From contig WSUB01000002.1 in assembly GCA_019633425.1 (NCBI GenBank), forward strand, positions 558,001 to 622,000: 64,000 nt of DNA, given 5' to 3'. Source of the DNA: Tulasnella sp. 424 (taxonomy: Eukaryota; Basidiomycota; Agaricomycetes; Cantharellales; Tulasnellaceae). Below the pieces are notes generated by a model. That model ran no database searches. It was not told where the DNA came from and saw only the letters and a program-made list of their open reading frames with translations. Numbering within the stretch: the stretch's first letter is position 1; each line of letters starts with the position of its first letter. Shown piece after piece: positions 33,917-45,050 of this stretch. The position numbers were made by a program, and so were the translations under genes.

Positions 33917-34747
33917 ATGGAAGCAAGCGCAAGCTCAAGTACCACACCACTGTTTTCAACACCTGCACCAAGAGAGGAAGCTTCCGGAAGCACTGGAGCA
34001 TCTACTGCGAAGCCATCAACATCGACTGGGCCAATAATCATCCGCAAGGACCGTTTGTACGTTGGAAACCTCCACCCAACCGTCGACGAGTAGGTTCTGG
34101 TTGCCGAGTCAGTTGTCCCCTCCGAACCTAGACTGATCCACGAGGGCTAGGTATATTCTTCTTCAGTTGTTTGGAAAATATGGAAAGATCTCCAAGCTTG
34201 ACTTCTTGTTCCACAAGGCTGGGCCGATGAAGGGCAAACCCCGTGGCTACGCATTCGTAGAATATTCGGCAAAAGAAGTAACGGGGCTCTTCAGTCCATT
34301 CCTCTTCTAGGCTACGTTGACGCGGTTCTTGATTTCTAGGATGCTTCCAAAGCTCTGGTCGCCCTACACGACAAACTCGTGCGAGGACGTAAACTAGTCG
34401 TGACATTTGCCCAGCAATCCTCTGCGCCATCGCAAGACAGCGGCTCCTCGTCTTATTCATCGTATCCTGCTCTTGGTGGTTCCCATAATGACCGGCCTGG
34501 CGGTCGAAAAGGCACTGACACCACGCGGCCAACAACCCTCTCGCTGATCAAAAGTCAGAACCGTCCCAGTAGTACCTCCGACAAGATAGCTGCACTTGAA
34601 GCAAAACTAAAGCAGATTCAGGCTTCTAGTGCAGCTGCTTCTGGATCTCAGTCCGAGGCCGGTGGCGGCGGAACACTGTCACCCGAGGCGGCAACAGCTC
34701 TAGGCGTCTTACCTCCTAAACCTCCTAAGGCTACATCTTCCACTTGA
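33917..34747 (+). CDS. RBM18-like single-RRM RNA-binding protein
   Basis: A small predicted RNA-binding protein. The ATG at 33917 begins MEASASSSTTPLF. After a Ser/Thr-rich leader the RRM starts with DRLYVGNLHPTVDEY (RNP2 = LYVGNL), continues as LLQLFGKYGKISKLDFLFHK and reaches RNP1 at PRGYAFVEYSAKE. After a second intron it ends DASKALVALHDKLVRGRKLV. The DFLFHKAGP and KPRGYAF arrangement resembles animal RBM18. A disordered, Gly/Ser/Pro-rich tail contains a short helix (TSDKIAALEAKLKQIQ). An ATG at 33849 is in a different frame and was rejected. Function in cells is not known to me. Confidence 0.8.
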
Positions 34748-37700
34748 GAACCAAATAGATTAGTTAGATTTTGTTTTCGTACTACGATTTTAGAATGTAA
34801 ACCACACTTAGTAATCAGTGTCCGTGTGATATCTGCATCACGGTGTGAATTCAAGATCTCGTGATCTTGGGATGCTTTAGCCTGTTCAGCGTTCGTCATG
34901 ATCTAGAAAGCGCCAGGTTCTTTAATCTTGGGTTTTCACTATGGGCTAGGCTCTAGGAGTTGTCTGGCTTAACTCCTTACATTCTGGCCCCGAAGGAACT
35001 TACGGACCGTGCTAAGGGCGCGCCAACGAGGTTGGCAGCAAGGCATACTCTCGGGCAAGATGGATACTTGTACGAAGCAATGGTCAGTCTAATTGACCGC
35101 CGTGAGAAGTCACTAAGACGTCGATTGCTGGTGTAATTGTGTTCCGCGGATTAACTGCAAGCCTGTGGCAGGTCAGACAACTTGAAGCCGATAACGCGGA
35201 GACGACTCAGATTGCCGCAAGTCGGATGTACTCGGAAGCAATCATGTGGTTTTTCAATTAAACGTTGCGAGGTCAGACCATTCCTAAAGGCCCCGGCCTC
35301 GGGCGGACACTACCACGATCGAGGCACTGAGTGAGATCGACCGCACGGACACTATAGCAACAGGACCACCGGACGATCGATTTATGGTCCCTACATTAGG
35401 CTACCAAGAGAATCTCTGCATCTGCAGTCGATGGTATAGGCCTCCTCTGTGTGCCCCTTCACATCAGGCTGAAAGTCGTCGGAGGAACCGTTAACTTGAC
35501 GGTGGAACAAGCCCAAACAAAGCGCGATCACCTTCCAACACTCCGAGGGAGTCAAAGCCGGCATTGTTGGGGAGGCATGATCAATTCCGTGGGGCATTTG
35601 TGTCCGAGGAGGAAGAAATCCGGGATACTTGTACGAGCAATAAGCCGGCACCAGACATCCGGCTTCCCTAGCTCCGGGTGAGCATGCTAACGAGACAAAA
35701 CAACAACTCTTTCTCATTAATGTTGTAAGTATGATATGAAGCTCCTAGGCCCAACCCTCTTTTATTACTTTAGTTACGACTGCAAGTCTTCTTTCTGACT
35801 GACATTTCATCCCAAATTTCACATTTGAAATCTGGGATGGGAATCTCGGTGAAAGGACAAGTCGCAGCACACGTTTCCAAAAACATATTCCTCAATGGGT
35901 ACTTTCCATCATCACTTCGCCACCTCTCTGTAGTCTAAAGGCCTGTGTTGAGGACGTAGGCCTTAACAAGGAAAATCCGGGGTACGGTGCGCCGCCGGGT
36001 GCGGCGAGCGCAGCTCATTTGAGGCCCGTCGTTTGAACGAACTCGCAGGGACGACAACGGGAGCAACCACCAGGATGGTTGGTTATGGTGAAACAATATA
36101 AGAGAGTGATCGTCGACCCCGCCCCCGGCCACAGAGTTTCGTTGAGAGGTAGCTGATGTGGCTCCCCTCCAAGGCCCTTCACCTATCTTGTCCCTCGCAG
36201 CGGCGCACCAAGCCCCCGTCCTCTGGGCGCGTGTCCGTTCGTTATCTCTGAACTTCATCTTTCCAAACTCTCTAAATCTCCCGTATCTATGAAGCAAGCT
36301 CCGTCCGAAGAAAATTTGCGTGCGCATTGCGCTCTGCATCGGCCGTTGCATCGGCTCACGCTCACCCGCAACCATGGTCACAGTAAGCCGCTTAAGCTCG
36401 AATGTTCGAGAGCCTAGACACCTCCGAGCCAAGAATATCCAAGAGCCTTTTTCGTCCACAAGACAAGAAAAACTTGTGCGAGCAGATTGAAACGGTGAAG
36501 GTAACACTGTGAGCCTGATCAAATCAAGCTTGACGCGATCCGTCAAACCTCCCCTTCCAAAGGGTCGTTTCACTCTTTCTTCCTTTGTCTTTGCCGTTCA
36601 AAAAGACACGATTCTGAGTGTGCAGGCTTTAATACGTACATCCTCATGCCGCAGGGTCGAAGTTTTTGTCTTTTCTGTTGCAAACGAGATGAAGGGGGGT
36701 CTGGTTCTAGACGGTCTGGCCTTTGAACACCGATCCTCCCTGCGGTGGGTAAACAGCAAAACAAGCAATCGGCCTCAAAGACACCACACCCGATCTGCAG
36801 AGTACGTAATCCCTGGCATATGAGACTCGATAGCCGTTCACAGGGCCGCAAGGGATATATTATTTTGGCGTGTTCAAATTGAACCTGAGTTGCTATTCAA
36901 GGTAGGTCCCATCTTTTCGTACTTCGTCGGCTTTACGTCTTTTGAAATGAGGGGAAGCGTAGCAGTAAATCGTCACGAGATGGAATTTGCGTGGTCCTCT
37001 CCACAGGGGAGAAGAAAATACATCAAAAAGGCGGGTCTCAAGAGCTCGCAGCTCACCTCAGTTAGGGAGAGAAACCTCGGCTGTTTGCAAAGGAGATGGT
37101 CGCTGGCATCATCATGACGAGAAGACTGGACCGGGGTAGTTGAGAGAACGTAGCGAACGTGGCGGACTATGCACCTATTGAGGCAAGTGTTGTGTGCGTG
37201 AGCGTCTCTCCGTGCGAGCTCAGGCCTCCCGCGCGCACGAAAAGGCCTTTCGCCATGTCATTCTGGGATGTTGTTCTGTGAAGGGCTAGCTGTGGGAGAG
37301 AGAGAGCAGAGCAGCGAGGCTAGGAAGACCTGCTAAGCGGTATGCAACTCGACGGCAAGACGCGAGCCCGTCGACGAGGAGCCCCAGTAAATTGCCCTTC
37401 GTGTCAAAATAAATTTATTGTTGAACAGGGGGGGAGTTCCATTAGGTCGCATGATACACCGGGAGGCGTACCGCACGATCATATAGCCGTTTAATCGAGG
37501 AAAAGAGACTTGAAGCGTTCAAAGGATGGAAAATGAAGGTACTGGGAATTCAAGATCATCAGGTCTGAGAGGACAAGTTTCATTGGAGGAAAAGGAATCT
37601 TGGAATACGTGTCGCCGCCCGTGATATACTCCTTATCTCATTAGCAGAGGGGGGGCGTTCAACTGGTCAGTGATTACAGCCGTGGACTTGAGTTGACTAA

Positions 37701-38983
37701 GCCGCCTAGGCTTAGAACGGGAAGGATCCGGCTTATCGGCGAAACTGGTCCGTGGTGTGCGTTATCGGTGCGCCCACTCGAACATCTCATATCGTAACAC
37801 ACCGGAATTCCCGATCGGCATAGTAAGGCGAAGTGGTCCGGTGGACTCGCTTCGGGAAGACGCGCGTTGTGAGGCCCGACCTGAGCGTTTCTTTTTTGAT
37901 GTTGGTTGGCCTCGAGAGTGATGGGGGAGGGGTGGTGAACGTGTCGCTCCCTTTTCGCGACACAAGGACGCCCACTAGTTGATCGCGCTAAACCACGTCG
38001 AGAGGAGGGAACCTGATCGTTATTGCCTTTTGGACGCCCGCCATCCATCCCCCCGCGCTCGCCTGCCCCCGTCCGATAACGTAGCAAGAAGACTAGTACG
38101 TTGCGCATTGATGATGATATTGGTGATGCGGAGAAGAACGGCTAAGGACGGATCCAAGGCTACATGCAATTGCAAGAGGCCCAAACAAACGAGCCTGTGT
38201 TGGAGCCGGGGGCCAATGGCGAGAAGCCCGAGCAGGCAGGCTTGCAGGTTTGCGTGTGTCGTCGGACTTCTTCTGACGTTAGCCGCTCAGCCGCAAAAGA
38301 ACGAAAAGGAAGGAAGGGTCGGCTGTGAGGAGGCTTGTACAGACATGCATGCATGGAACGATATTGGGAGAAAAGGCAAATAGAATGACGTCGGAGGTGG
38401 TTGCGATCCTTTTTTTTTTTGCTGGAATGAAATCAGGCTTGCTCGCGTATGTAGAATGTGTGAGTCGCCAAGGTACTTGATGGAAGAAAAGACAAAGATA
38501 GCAGCCGGGTAGGTGAGCTGGTGGTGATAACACAAGATCTACGAGCGATATACGATGAGATTGTTTTGGGAAAAGTCGAGGGCGGGCTCGACTGAGCGAG
38601 AAGAGGAGGTGAGGACAAACGCGGATTTGTTCGGGTGCAAGGGGACTATGGATGCGATGATGTTGGGGGGGCCTGGATGGGCCTTGCTGGTTGTGTGGCA
38701 TGCTGCGTGCTCGCTGTTCTGCCGGGTAACGGCGGTGATTGCGTGAGGCGTTTCCCACCAGGTCCTAAGGCATCAAAGACCGGAAAGCAAGTCAAACGGG
38801 TGTTCGGGACGATCCAACGCTTCGAACCCCTCCTTCCCCATTCAGCATGTAACGCCTCTTACAGCATTCAGTCCAAGGATGGGCATCGCTTCTTTTTGTT
38901 CTGGAAAGAGAAACCAGGGACACGGTCTCTTCTTTCTTCTTTGCTCTTTGCCTTCCAGTCCACCGACCAACGAATCCCCCACC
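34748..38983. other. 4.2-kb gene-poor region upstream of a short unknown gene
   Basis: The longest stretch without a recognised gene. All frames on both strands were read and no family motif or convincing exon chain was found. It holds simple-sequence patches: GA repeats near 37297-37312 and a run of T at about 38410-38421. A CT-rich block from about 38930 leads into the downstream gene. It could be an extended promoter, a noncoding transcript or decayed DNA; the sequence alone does not decide. Confidence 0.4.
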
Positions 38984-38992
38984 CATAAAAAG
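38984..38992 (+). promoter_or_regulatory. TATA-like element of downstream unknown gene
   Basis: CATAAAAAG lies 174 bp upstream of the ATG at 39166, inside a CT-rich stretch. Confidence 0.4.
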
Positions 38993-39165
38993 ACCCAGCA
39001 ACCCATCACCCACCGCTGTCCTCTCTCCTCCCCTGCACCCAAGAGTTCCTCTCCCCTGTCTACCCCACACTATCCACCCAGCTCTCCTCTAAACTCCAGG
39101 CCTTTGGACGTGCATTAATTTACATCTCGACTGGCCCTCCATTTCAACCACCCCTCCATCCAACA

Positions 39166-39735
39166 ATGTCCAATCTCCGTCCCTGCCTCAAGCGCTCAAC
39201 CTCATCGTCTTGCTCCTCTGTCAAGTCCTCCGTCTCGTTCTCGACCAACATCTCCACGACCTATCTTACGCATGCTCCCTCACAATATAATCGCAGTCCC
39301 ATTCAAGTGGACCTCGCTCAGCTGAACCAATGCTCTTTGTCGTACCGCGATCCAGAGGTCATCGACGGTTACGGCAGCGTCCTCGTACGCGATGACGAGG
39401 ACTCGGATGAATATTACGGTGAGCAACCCATTCTCGTGTTCGCCGGGGGGTCCCCGACGCTGAGCGCTCTTGGCTCCCCTCGGTCGTTCTTAGACTCCCT
39501 CACGCCGCTACCACCAGCATCCCAAACGGCCTCGGTCTACGCCCCATCCCCATCCGCATACATGTCATATCGTCAACCACCACCATCTTCATCTTCCGCA
39601 TCATCACGCCACGCATACACGCAATCAACCAATCCATTCATGCCTGGTTTCGGTCCATCCCCCAAGCGCAAGCTCAGCGACGCGTCCGATAACAGCGAAA
39701 GGAGCGTTTCCTGGTCCTGCCTCGACGGATTTTGA
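39166..39735 (+). CDS. short Ser-rich hypothetical protein with SVSFS...NRSPI motif
   Basis: An uninterrupted frame of 189 residues with a good start context (caacaatg). The first third contains KSSVSFSTNISTTYLTHAPS followed by QYNRSPIQVD. That resembles a V-x-F ... Y-D/N-R-S/T-P-I block I recall from many short fungal proteins of unknown function. The V-x-F piece is similar to protein phosphatase 1 docking motifs, but I cannot claim binding. An acidic patch (RDDEDSDEYYGEQPILVFAGG) and a Ser/Pro-rich tail ending PSPKRKLSDASDNSERSVSW follow. No signal peptide or membrane helix is seen. A CT-rich TATA-containing promoter sits in front, and the long upstream spacer suggests regulated expression. 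Function unknown. Confidence 0.65.
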   Translation: MSNLRPCLKRSTSSSCSSVKSSVSFSTNISTTYLTHAPSQYNRSPIQVDLAQLNQCSLSYRDPEVIDGYGSVLVRDDEDSDEYYGEQPILVFAGGSPTLSALGSPRSFLDSLTPLPPASQTASVYAPSPSAYMSYRQPPPSSSSASSRHAYTQSTNPFMPGFGPSPKRKLSDASDNSERSVSWSCLDGF

Positions 39736-40248
39736 AAGTGTTTTGTTCCTCGACTAAGAACCACGGGTTTGCTTCTTTTCTTTTTTCTTTCTCTATTGCT
39801 GAGCTTGTGGGGTGTCACGCACTTCCCCATCACGCTTTTCCTTCTCTCAAACAATTTATCTCATCTATCAAAACCGAACGAAAGCGGACATTTCCAATCC
39901 TCTCCTTTGACGGGTGGTTTGCTGTACATAGTTGATCCGAGACTTGGCCGGGAGGACCTCGAGACTCGTCTGTCTTCTATTTCGTCTGTCTGTCTTTCAG
40001 CCGCCGCTGATGTTTGTACGAATAGCTACGTACACCTGTTCTTCTTTTTCTCCCCCATTGTATTGTAGCTTTTATGAGCACACGGCTAGTGGGCTTCTAA
40101 TAATTCAACCAGCGCCAGTGCTTGTATTCCTATCTCCCCTCGGTCCCTTTTACGGCCTTTTGTTTGTGAACGTGTCGGCGTTTCACCAGTGGGTAAATTT
40201 CTTCCGCCACCACCGAAAGCACCGAAAGACCTTTTTTTTAGGGGCGTC
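39736..40248. other. T-rich spacer between unknown gene and SEN54
   Basis: About 0.5 kb, T/C-rich, fitting the 3' UTR of the upstream gene and the SEN54 promoter. No gene was recognised. Confidence 0.4.
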
Positions 40249-42293
40249 ATGGACGATAGCTTGGAGAACCCAACCGTTGCGTTACCTAAAGACCCTGTTG
40301 AAGATGGCATTGACGACGACGACTTGGATGGCGATGCAGCACTAGACTGGGCAAACCTCCCGTGAGTACCAGTGACTCTTGCAACCGACTTGCCACCATG
40401 CCAACAACATCATCACATCACATCACAGCAAGGGCAAAGTGGATATCACCCGTCCCATAATCCCAAAACGAGGCGAGAAGTACTTTGAACCCGTCGGCGG
40501 TCCCTCAGCGTTGCCGAACAGCGGATCGGGTTTGCAGCAACACATGTTGGACAAGGCTCGGTCCGCGATGTACAGCGCGCTTAAAGCCGAACGAGGGATA
40601 TCGAGCAAGACGGTTTCGTACGCGCTTTGGTTCCCCGAGACGGGCTACGCGCAAGTGATTCTTGCTCGCGGAGCTGCGTTTGGTTCTTTGGGTTATTCGA
40701 ACGTGAGGGAGTCGATAGATGGGTCCAGTGCCGCGAAGGAGAAAGGAAAGGGGAAGAGCCTGGAGTTGCTTCCTGAAGAGGCTTTGTATATGGTGGAAAG
40801 AGGGTCAATGTATTGCTGGAGAGTAACAAGGAAAGGCGCAAAGACTGCCGACGACGTGGTGTCCATGCCTTTACCGTCGGGAGGGGATGTCCCGCTGGAA
40901 GAAATACCAGGAACTCCTATGAGCGTACAGGAAGCGTTCGCAGAGATGATTGGAGGTGCTAGTGGGCTTACGACTGAGCAATACCAGGTGGGTGTGCGTT
41001 TTTCGTGGATGGAACCTTTTTTCTCTCTCTCCTCTCGCTTGGGAGTCACAATGTTTCGAAAATACTAAAAAACGCTCCCCCAAGGTTTATGCTTATCTCA
41101 AGCGACTTGGGTATACTGTTACTCGAACTCGGAAGCCGAGTGGAGTGGAGTTGTACCCCCTCCCAGGCGAGAATGCGGAAACCTTGACACAAGTGTCGAC
41201 AACAACTCGTGCACCTGCAAGGGGCTTGGGCGATCTCGTGGCATCGTTCTTCCAATGGATCAAATCTCTCTTCTTGAGGATTCCTTTCGTTTCTATTGGA
41301 CGAAGGAAATTGGGAACGAGCGGGTTTGGCCCTTGGTCGCAGCCACTGGTGTACTCGGACTTATTCAGAGGGTGGACTCGCATCAGCATGGGTATGTTCT
41401 CTTCGATGGCATGCATATTTGCTCAAAGAACTAACTCGTATGTTTTCATTCTATAGGAAACATATTCGAGGCACTTCGAATTATCCCTTCTGGCCATCGC
41501 ACTCCATTACACATCCACCGTCCAACAACTCCAACCATCTATACCCCGTTCTACAACGTCTACAAACCTTCGACGCCGTTTAAGAAAACGGCTCCACCAA
41601 AACCCGACTATAATATCACCGTCGTCAAGTAAGTTGAGGGAACCGTTGAATCCAAGCTCAAGGCTAACGGGATCCCTTCAACGGTACAGCGCCCGAGCGT
41701 CATGCCTCCCAACACTCTTAGAGATGTCAGACATGTTCAACGTCGTTGATGACTGGGCACCGCCGTTGTCAAAGAAAGCGAAAGCTGCTGCAGCGGCGGC
41801 GGCACGGCAGGCCAAGCGCGACGCAAGACAACCATCCAAACCCATTGAGGCTAGTCTCATGCCAGCTGGAGCCCTAGACGAAGGCGTCCCTACCTCCGAG
41901 CCAATTGCAACCGACTCCGGAGCTGGTACCGGAATCCTGGCGTATTTTGCGTCGTTCTTCTCATCAAGACCGCCGCCGCCTCCGCGATCAGCGTCAATTA
42001 CAGAACCCTCACCCCAGATAACACGCAATCCTCCGACCACAAACCCCTTCGCAGCCCTTAAAAACGGAAAGAAGAACTTCGTCGTGGCTGTTGTTGATAA
42101 TGGCAGTACCAGCTTTATCCGGTAAGCACGACACCCACACCCCCACTCTCTTCTCTCTTTTTGGGAGGGAGTTCCGAGCGCAACTGAACTTGGAAGGACT
42201 ATTGGCGTCTTTTTTGATTGAAATAACGCTAGGTTTACGCAAGGAACGTTTGAAGATTGGCCCATGTACACCCCTTCGGAGCGAGACTTGTAG
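40249..42293 (+). CDS. SEN54: tRNA-splicing endonuclease subunit SEN54
   Basis: SEN54 is a structural subunit of the heterotetrameric endonuclease that removes introns from pre-tRNAs. The first exon (MDDSLENPTVALPKDP) ends DWANLP. After an intron of about 65 nt comes KGKVDITRPIIPKRGEKYFE, then YALWFPETGYAQVILARGAA with FGSLG. LLPEEALYMVERGSMYCW, SVQEAFAEMIGG and QVYAYLKRLGYTVTR follow. These are the SEN54 N-terminal domain signatures in order. Later exons give a C-terminal domain with YNVYKPSTPFKKTAPPKPDY, NITVV and a terminal FEDWPMYTPSERDL at 42293. An Ala/Lys-rich disordered insert lies between them (SKKAKAAAAAAARQAKRD). About 560 residues. It converges on the RS-rich gene, with the stops about 290 bp apart. 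Confidence 0.88.
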
Positions 42294-42580
42294 GTCTCTG
42301 GTTACAGGCCTTCAAAGCCGTATTTGGGGTGGGGTCGGATTCCCCGGCGGGGTCGGTCCGATCATGGGTCGCTCGTGTTTTTACACCACTGCACCCTCGG
42401 TCATGGACACAGCACCCGGACATCCCACATGGTCAAGGACGGAGCGAATATGTTGTTTCATATAAAGACCTAGGGGTATATAGAAAAGACATAATCGTTC
42501 GGGAATCACCGAGCATTGAAAAGAGGATTGAAACAAGCTTGATTGACGTGCGAAACGTATTTAGAAATTCCGGTCCTCGA

Positions 42581-43644
42581 CTAGTCAAAGGTCGAGTTGA
42601 GGAAATCCAAGAGGCTAGCCCTATTCGCTTCTCTTTCCCGATCTCCGGAGTCTCGGTGCACTTTTAACTTGATCTAACAAGTGTCCCGTATAAGTAACTA
42701 AAGACCAAACCCTCGACACCGGGATTTATTAACAAATGGTCCTCACCTTCTTCCCGGTCAGTACGCTCCGTTTCGTGCCGTCATCGCTTTCCGACGAAGA
42801 GCTCGTGTCATGGCGTCGACTGCTCTTCTTCTTCTCGGCTCGACGTCTTTTGTCGCGGTCCCGTTCCCGTTCCTTGTCTCTGTCACGTCGCTCTTTCGTC
42901 GAATGACGGCGTTTACGTTCACGTTCGGGATCTCGGTCTCGGCTCCTGCTTCGACTGCGACTGCGTTGGCGGCTCTTGCTGCGATGGTGGCGGCGGTGGT
43001 GGTTACCCTTGCGGTGGCCACGATCTGGCGACAGCGAGGTCGAACGTGACCCAGTTGGGGTTAAGGAGCGGTATCTCTAGGTGAAAAGGATAAAGATGCA
43101 AATGGGCATCGACGGGAGGTGAGCCACGGCCGTCAAACGTGCGGGCGGGATTGAGGGTTTGTGCTGGGCGGGTGCGCACCTTCCGACTGCTGCGGCTTTC
43201 CTGGCCTTTCCCGTTATCGTTATAGCCTTGCTCCTCCATATTACCATCGCGGCGACGACTCGGTCCTGGAGAACGCGACCTAGTCCTATCGCGGTCTCTC
43301 CTGCGAGGTGGGGAACGAGAGCGACTTTTCCTGGAGTCGCGGTCTCGGTCTGGACGAGGCGTTTACGTGTCGACACCAAACAAAAGCCCTCAGCATGGGC
43401 GGCATAGTGGTGATTAGAGGTGTTATCATTTGAATTCAGTTGCGCGTGTTCATGGATATATCAAGAGGAAGAGGACAGTGTGAGGTCCTGTGTTACACCA
43501 CCGAAAAACTTGCTAGACGAGCTCACCTCGGGACGACCGGTGAGGCGAGTAATCTCTGATGCTGTAGTGCCTCCGTTCTTTATCTCGGTTACGCCTATCG
43601 TTATCGTAGTAGCTGTAGTCTCTCTCGCTTTCGTGGGAGGTCAT
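42581..43644 (-). CDS. Arg/Ser (RS)-rich nuclear protein, probable splicing-related
   Basis: Four exons on the minus strand. The first, from 43644, is MTSHESERDYSYYDNDRRNR and on. The second contains RDRDSRKSRSRSPPRRRDRD, and the third is SRSRSRSRDRDPERERKRRH with many RD/RE/RS dipeptides, ending SVLTGKK. The last (42581-42667) encodes KVHRDSGDREREANRASLLD followed by FLNSTFD. The basic body resembles RS domains of pre-mRNA splicing proteins. The short C-terminal exon is conserved-looking, with a D-R-E-x-N-R-x-x-L-L-x-F-L-N-S-T pattern that I recall from fungal proteins of unknown function. No RRM was seen. The start lies only 104 bp from the divergent RPP30 start, so they share a promoter. 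The first intron (about 43359-43528) is longer than its neighbours. Confidence 0.7.
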
Positions 43645-43748
43645 CGTGTAAGGGGAGCGAGTGGTCGCGACTAGAACGGAGTTTCTACCCCTTTGCAGCG
43701 AGTTTCCCGCGCTGTAAAGGCCGTTCCGTTCCAACACCACATGTAACA

Positions 43749-44968
43749 ATGTACTTTGACTTGAACGTACCCGTCGGACCGGTCACTGAAGGCTCCAAAA
43801 AAGGGAAAGCACCTGCAGTCGCAAGCGATGTTGAATGGTCTGAACGAGATCAGGGCGCCCTGGATGCTAGACTCGATGTCTTGGCTCACCGTATGTACCC
43901 TCCCCATTGCAAATGATTATGCTTTCCGAGGCTGACCATCGGGCTACCAATCTAGTGGGATATACTGTAGTTGCGTTGAATCAAACGATACGCGGCGTGT
44001 TCAACCCCGCAACCCACAAAAACACCCTCCTGAAAATTAGACCACGCACGGACCTCACAATACTTCGACGGCTAACCATCATTTTGACGGAAGATAGCGA
44101 AAAGGGGTTCGGACTGGTGAGTTGAACGCTCGTGTAAACCGTTTGGAGGAATTAGCTGAACGTTATTTCGTGCAGGTTAATGGTAACACCGAAATCCTCA
44201 AGTCCTACGACATCATCGCGCTTTGCCCAACGACCGCAACAACATTCTCACTCGCCTGCTTGACTCATAGCGTACCATCGCCAATCGCCGCTCATATTAT
44301 CACCTTCGACCTTCACTCAGCCCCTCGACTCCCATTCTTCCTGAAACTATCTACCCTCAAAGTCGCAGTCAAGAATGGCGCTGTATTCGAAATACCTTAC
44401 TTCCCGATCGTAAAACGTGGCATGGGTGACAAAGCAAGACGAAATTGGTGGTCGACAGCTAAGGAGGTGGTGCGAGTTCTGGGCGGGAAGGGTCTCATCT
44501 TCGCTGGGGGTGGGTACGAAGGGGACGTTCGAGGAGCAAAGGATGTCATAAACCTGTGAGTTTGCTACGTTTGAAAGCGAATCTGAGTCTCATTGGTGCA
44601 CTTAGCTCGACTATACTGGGGTGCAAGCAAGACCAGGGACATCATGCTATGGCGGTCACCCCAAAATCGCTCCTGCTGAGAGCTCGTACGTTCCGCTTGT
44701 TTTTCTGATCCTCACCCTAGCTCACATCCCACGCGTAGAAACACGACAAACATATCGCGCTGTCCTATCGGAACCTAGGTTGGTTATGCCAGAGCAGCCA
44801 GTCGAGCAAGTGCATTCCCAGTCGGAAGCGGCGACACATGTGGCAGCGGAGCAGGGTACTAGATCTAAGAAGCGTGCCCTCGAAGATGACCAAGAGCTGG
44901 AGCAAGACGAAGCCCAGGAGAAGAAGAAGAAGAAAAAGAGGAAGGGCAAACAAAAAGAAGTAGAATAG
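43749..44968 (+). CDS. RPP1: RNase P / RNase MRP subunit RPP30 (yeast RPP1)
   Basis: RPP30 folds as a TIM-like barrel and is a shared protein subunit of RNase P (5' end maturation of tRNA) and RNase MRP. The start MYFDLNVPVG is the typical N-terminus. LDVLAHLGYTVVALNQTIRG, TILRRLTIILTEDSEKG, ILKSYDIIALCPTTATTFSL, AHIITFDLHSAPRLPFFLK and AVKNGAVFEIPYFPIVKRG follow in the family order. The last exons give VINLSTILGCKQDQGHHAM. The C-terminus is a Lys-rich tail (EKKKKKKRKGKQKE) ending at 44968. Five introns of about 50-65 nt were placed by phase. It is divergent from the RS-rich gene and convergent with the UTP16-like gene, stops 82 bp apart. Identification is firm. Confidence 0.9.
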
Positions 44969-45050
44969 TCGGAGCTTAACTCGCTGGACAGTGTGTGTAT
45001 TTTCTGCGTGGTCGTAGGATAATAGGTCTAAGACTGTTGTATTATTATAC

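Noticed and set aside
33849..34037. ATG at 33849 as the start of the RBM18-like gene
   Set aside because: It is in another frame and hits a stop; the ATG at 33917 is in phase with the RRM.
37674..38758. Several overlapping frames on both strands
   Set aside because: Composition-driven open frames with no motif; incompatible with one another.
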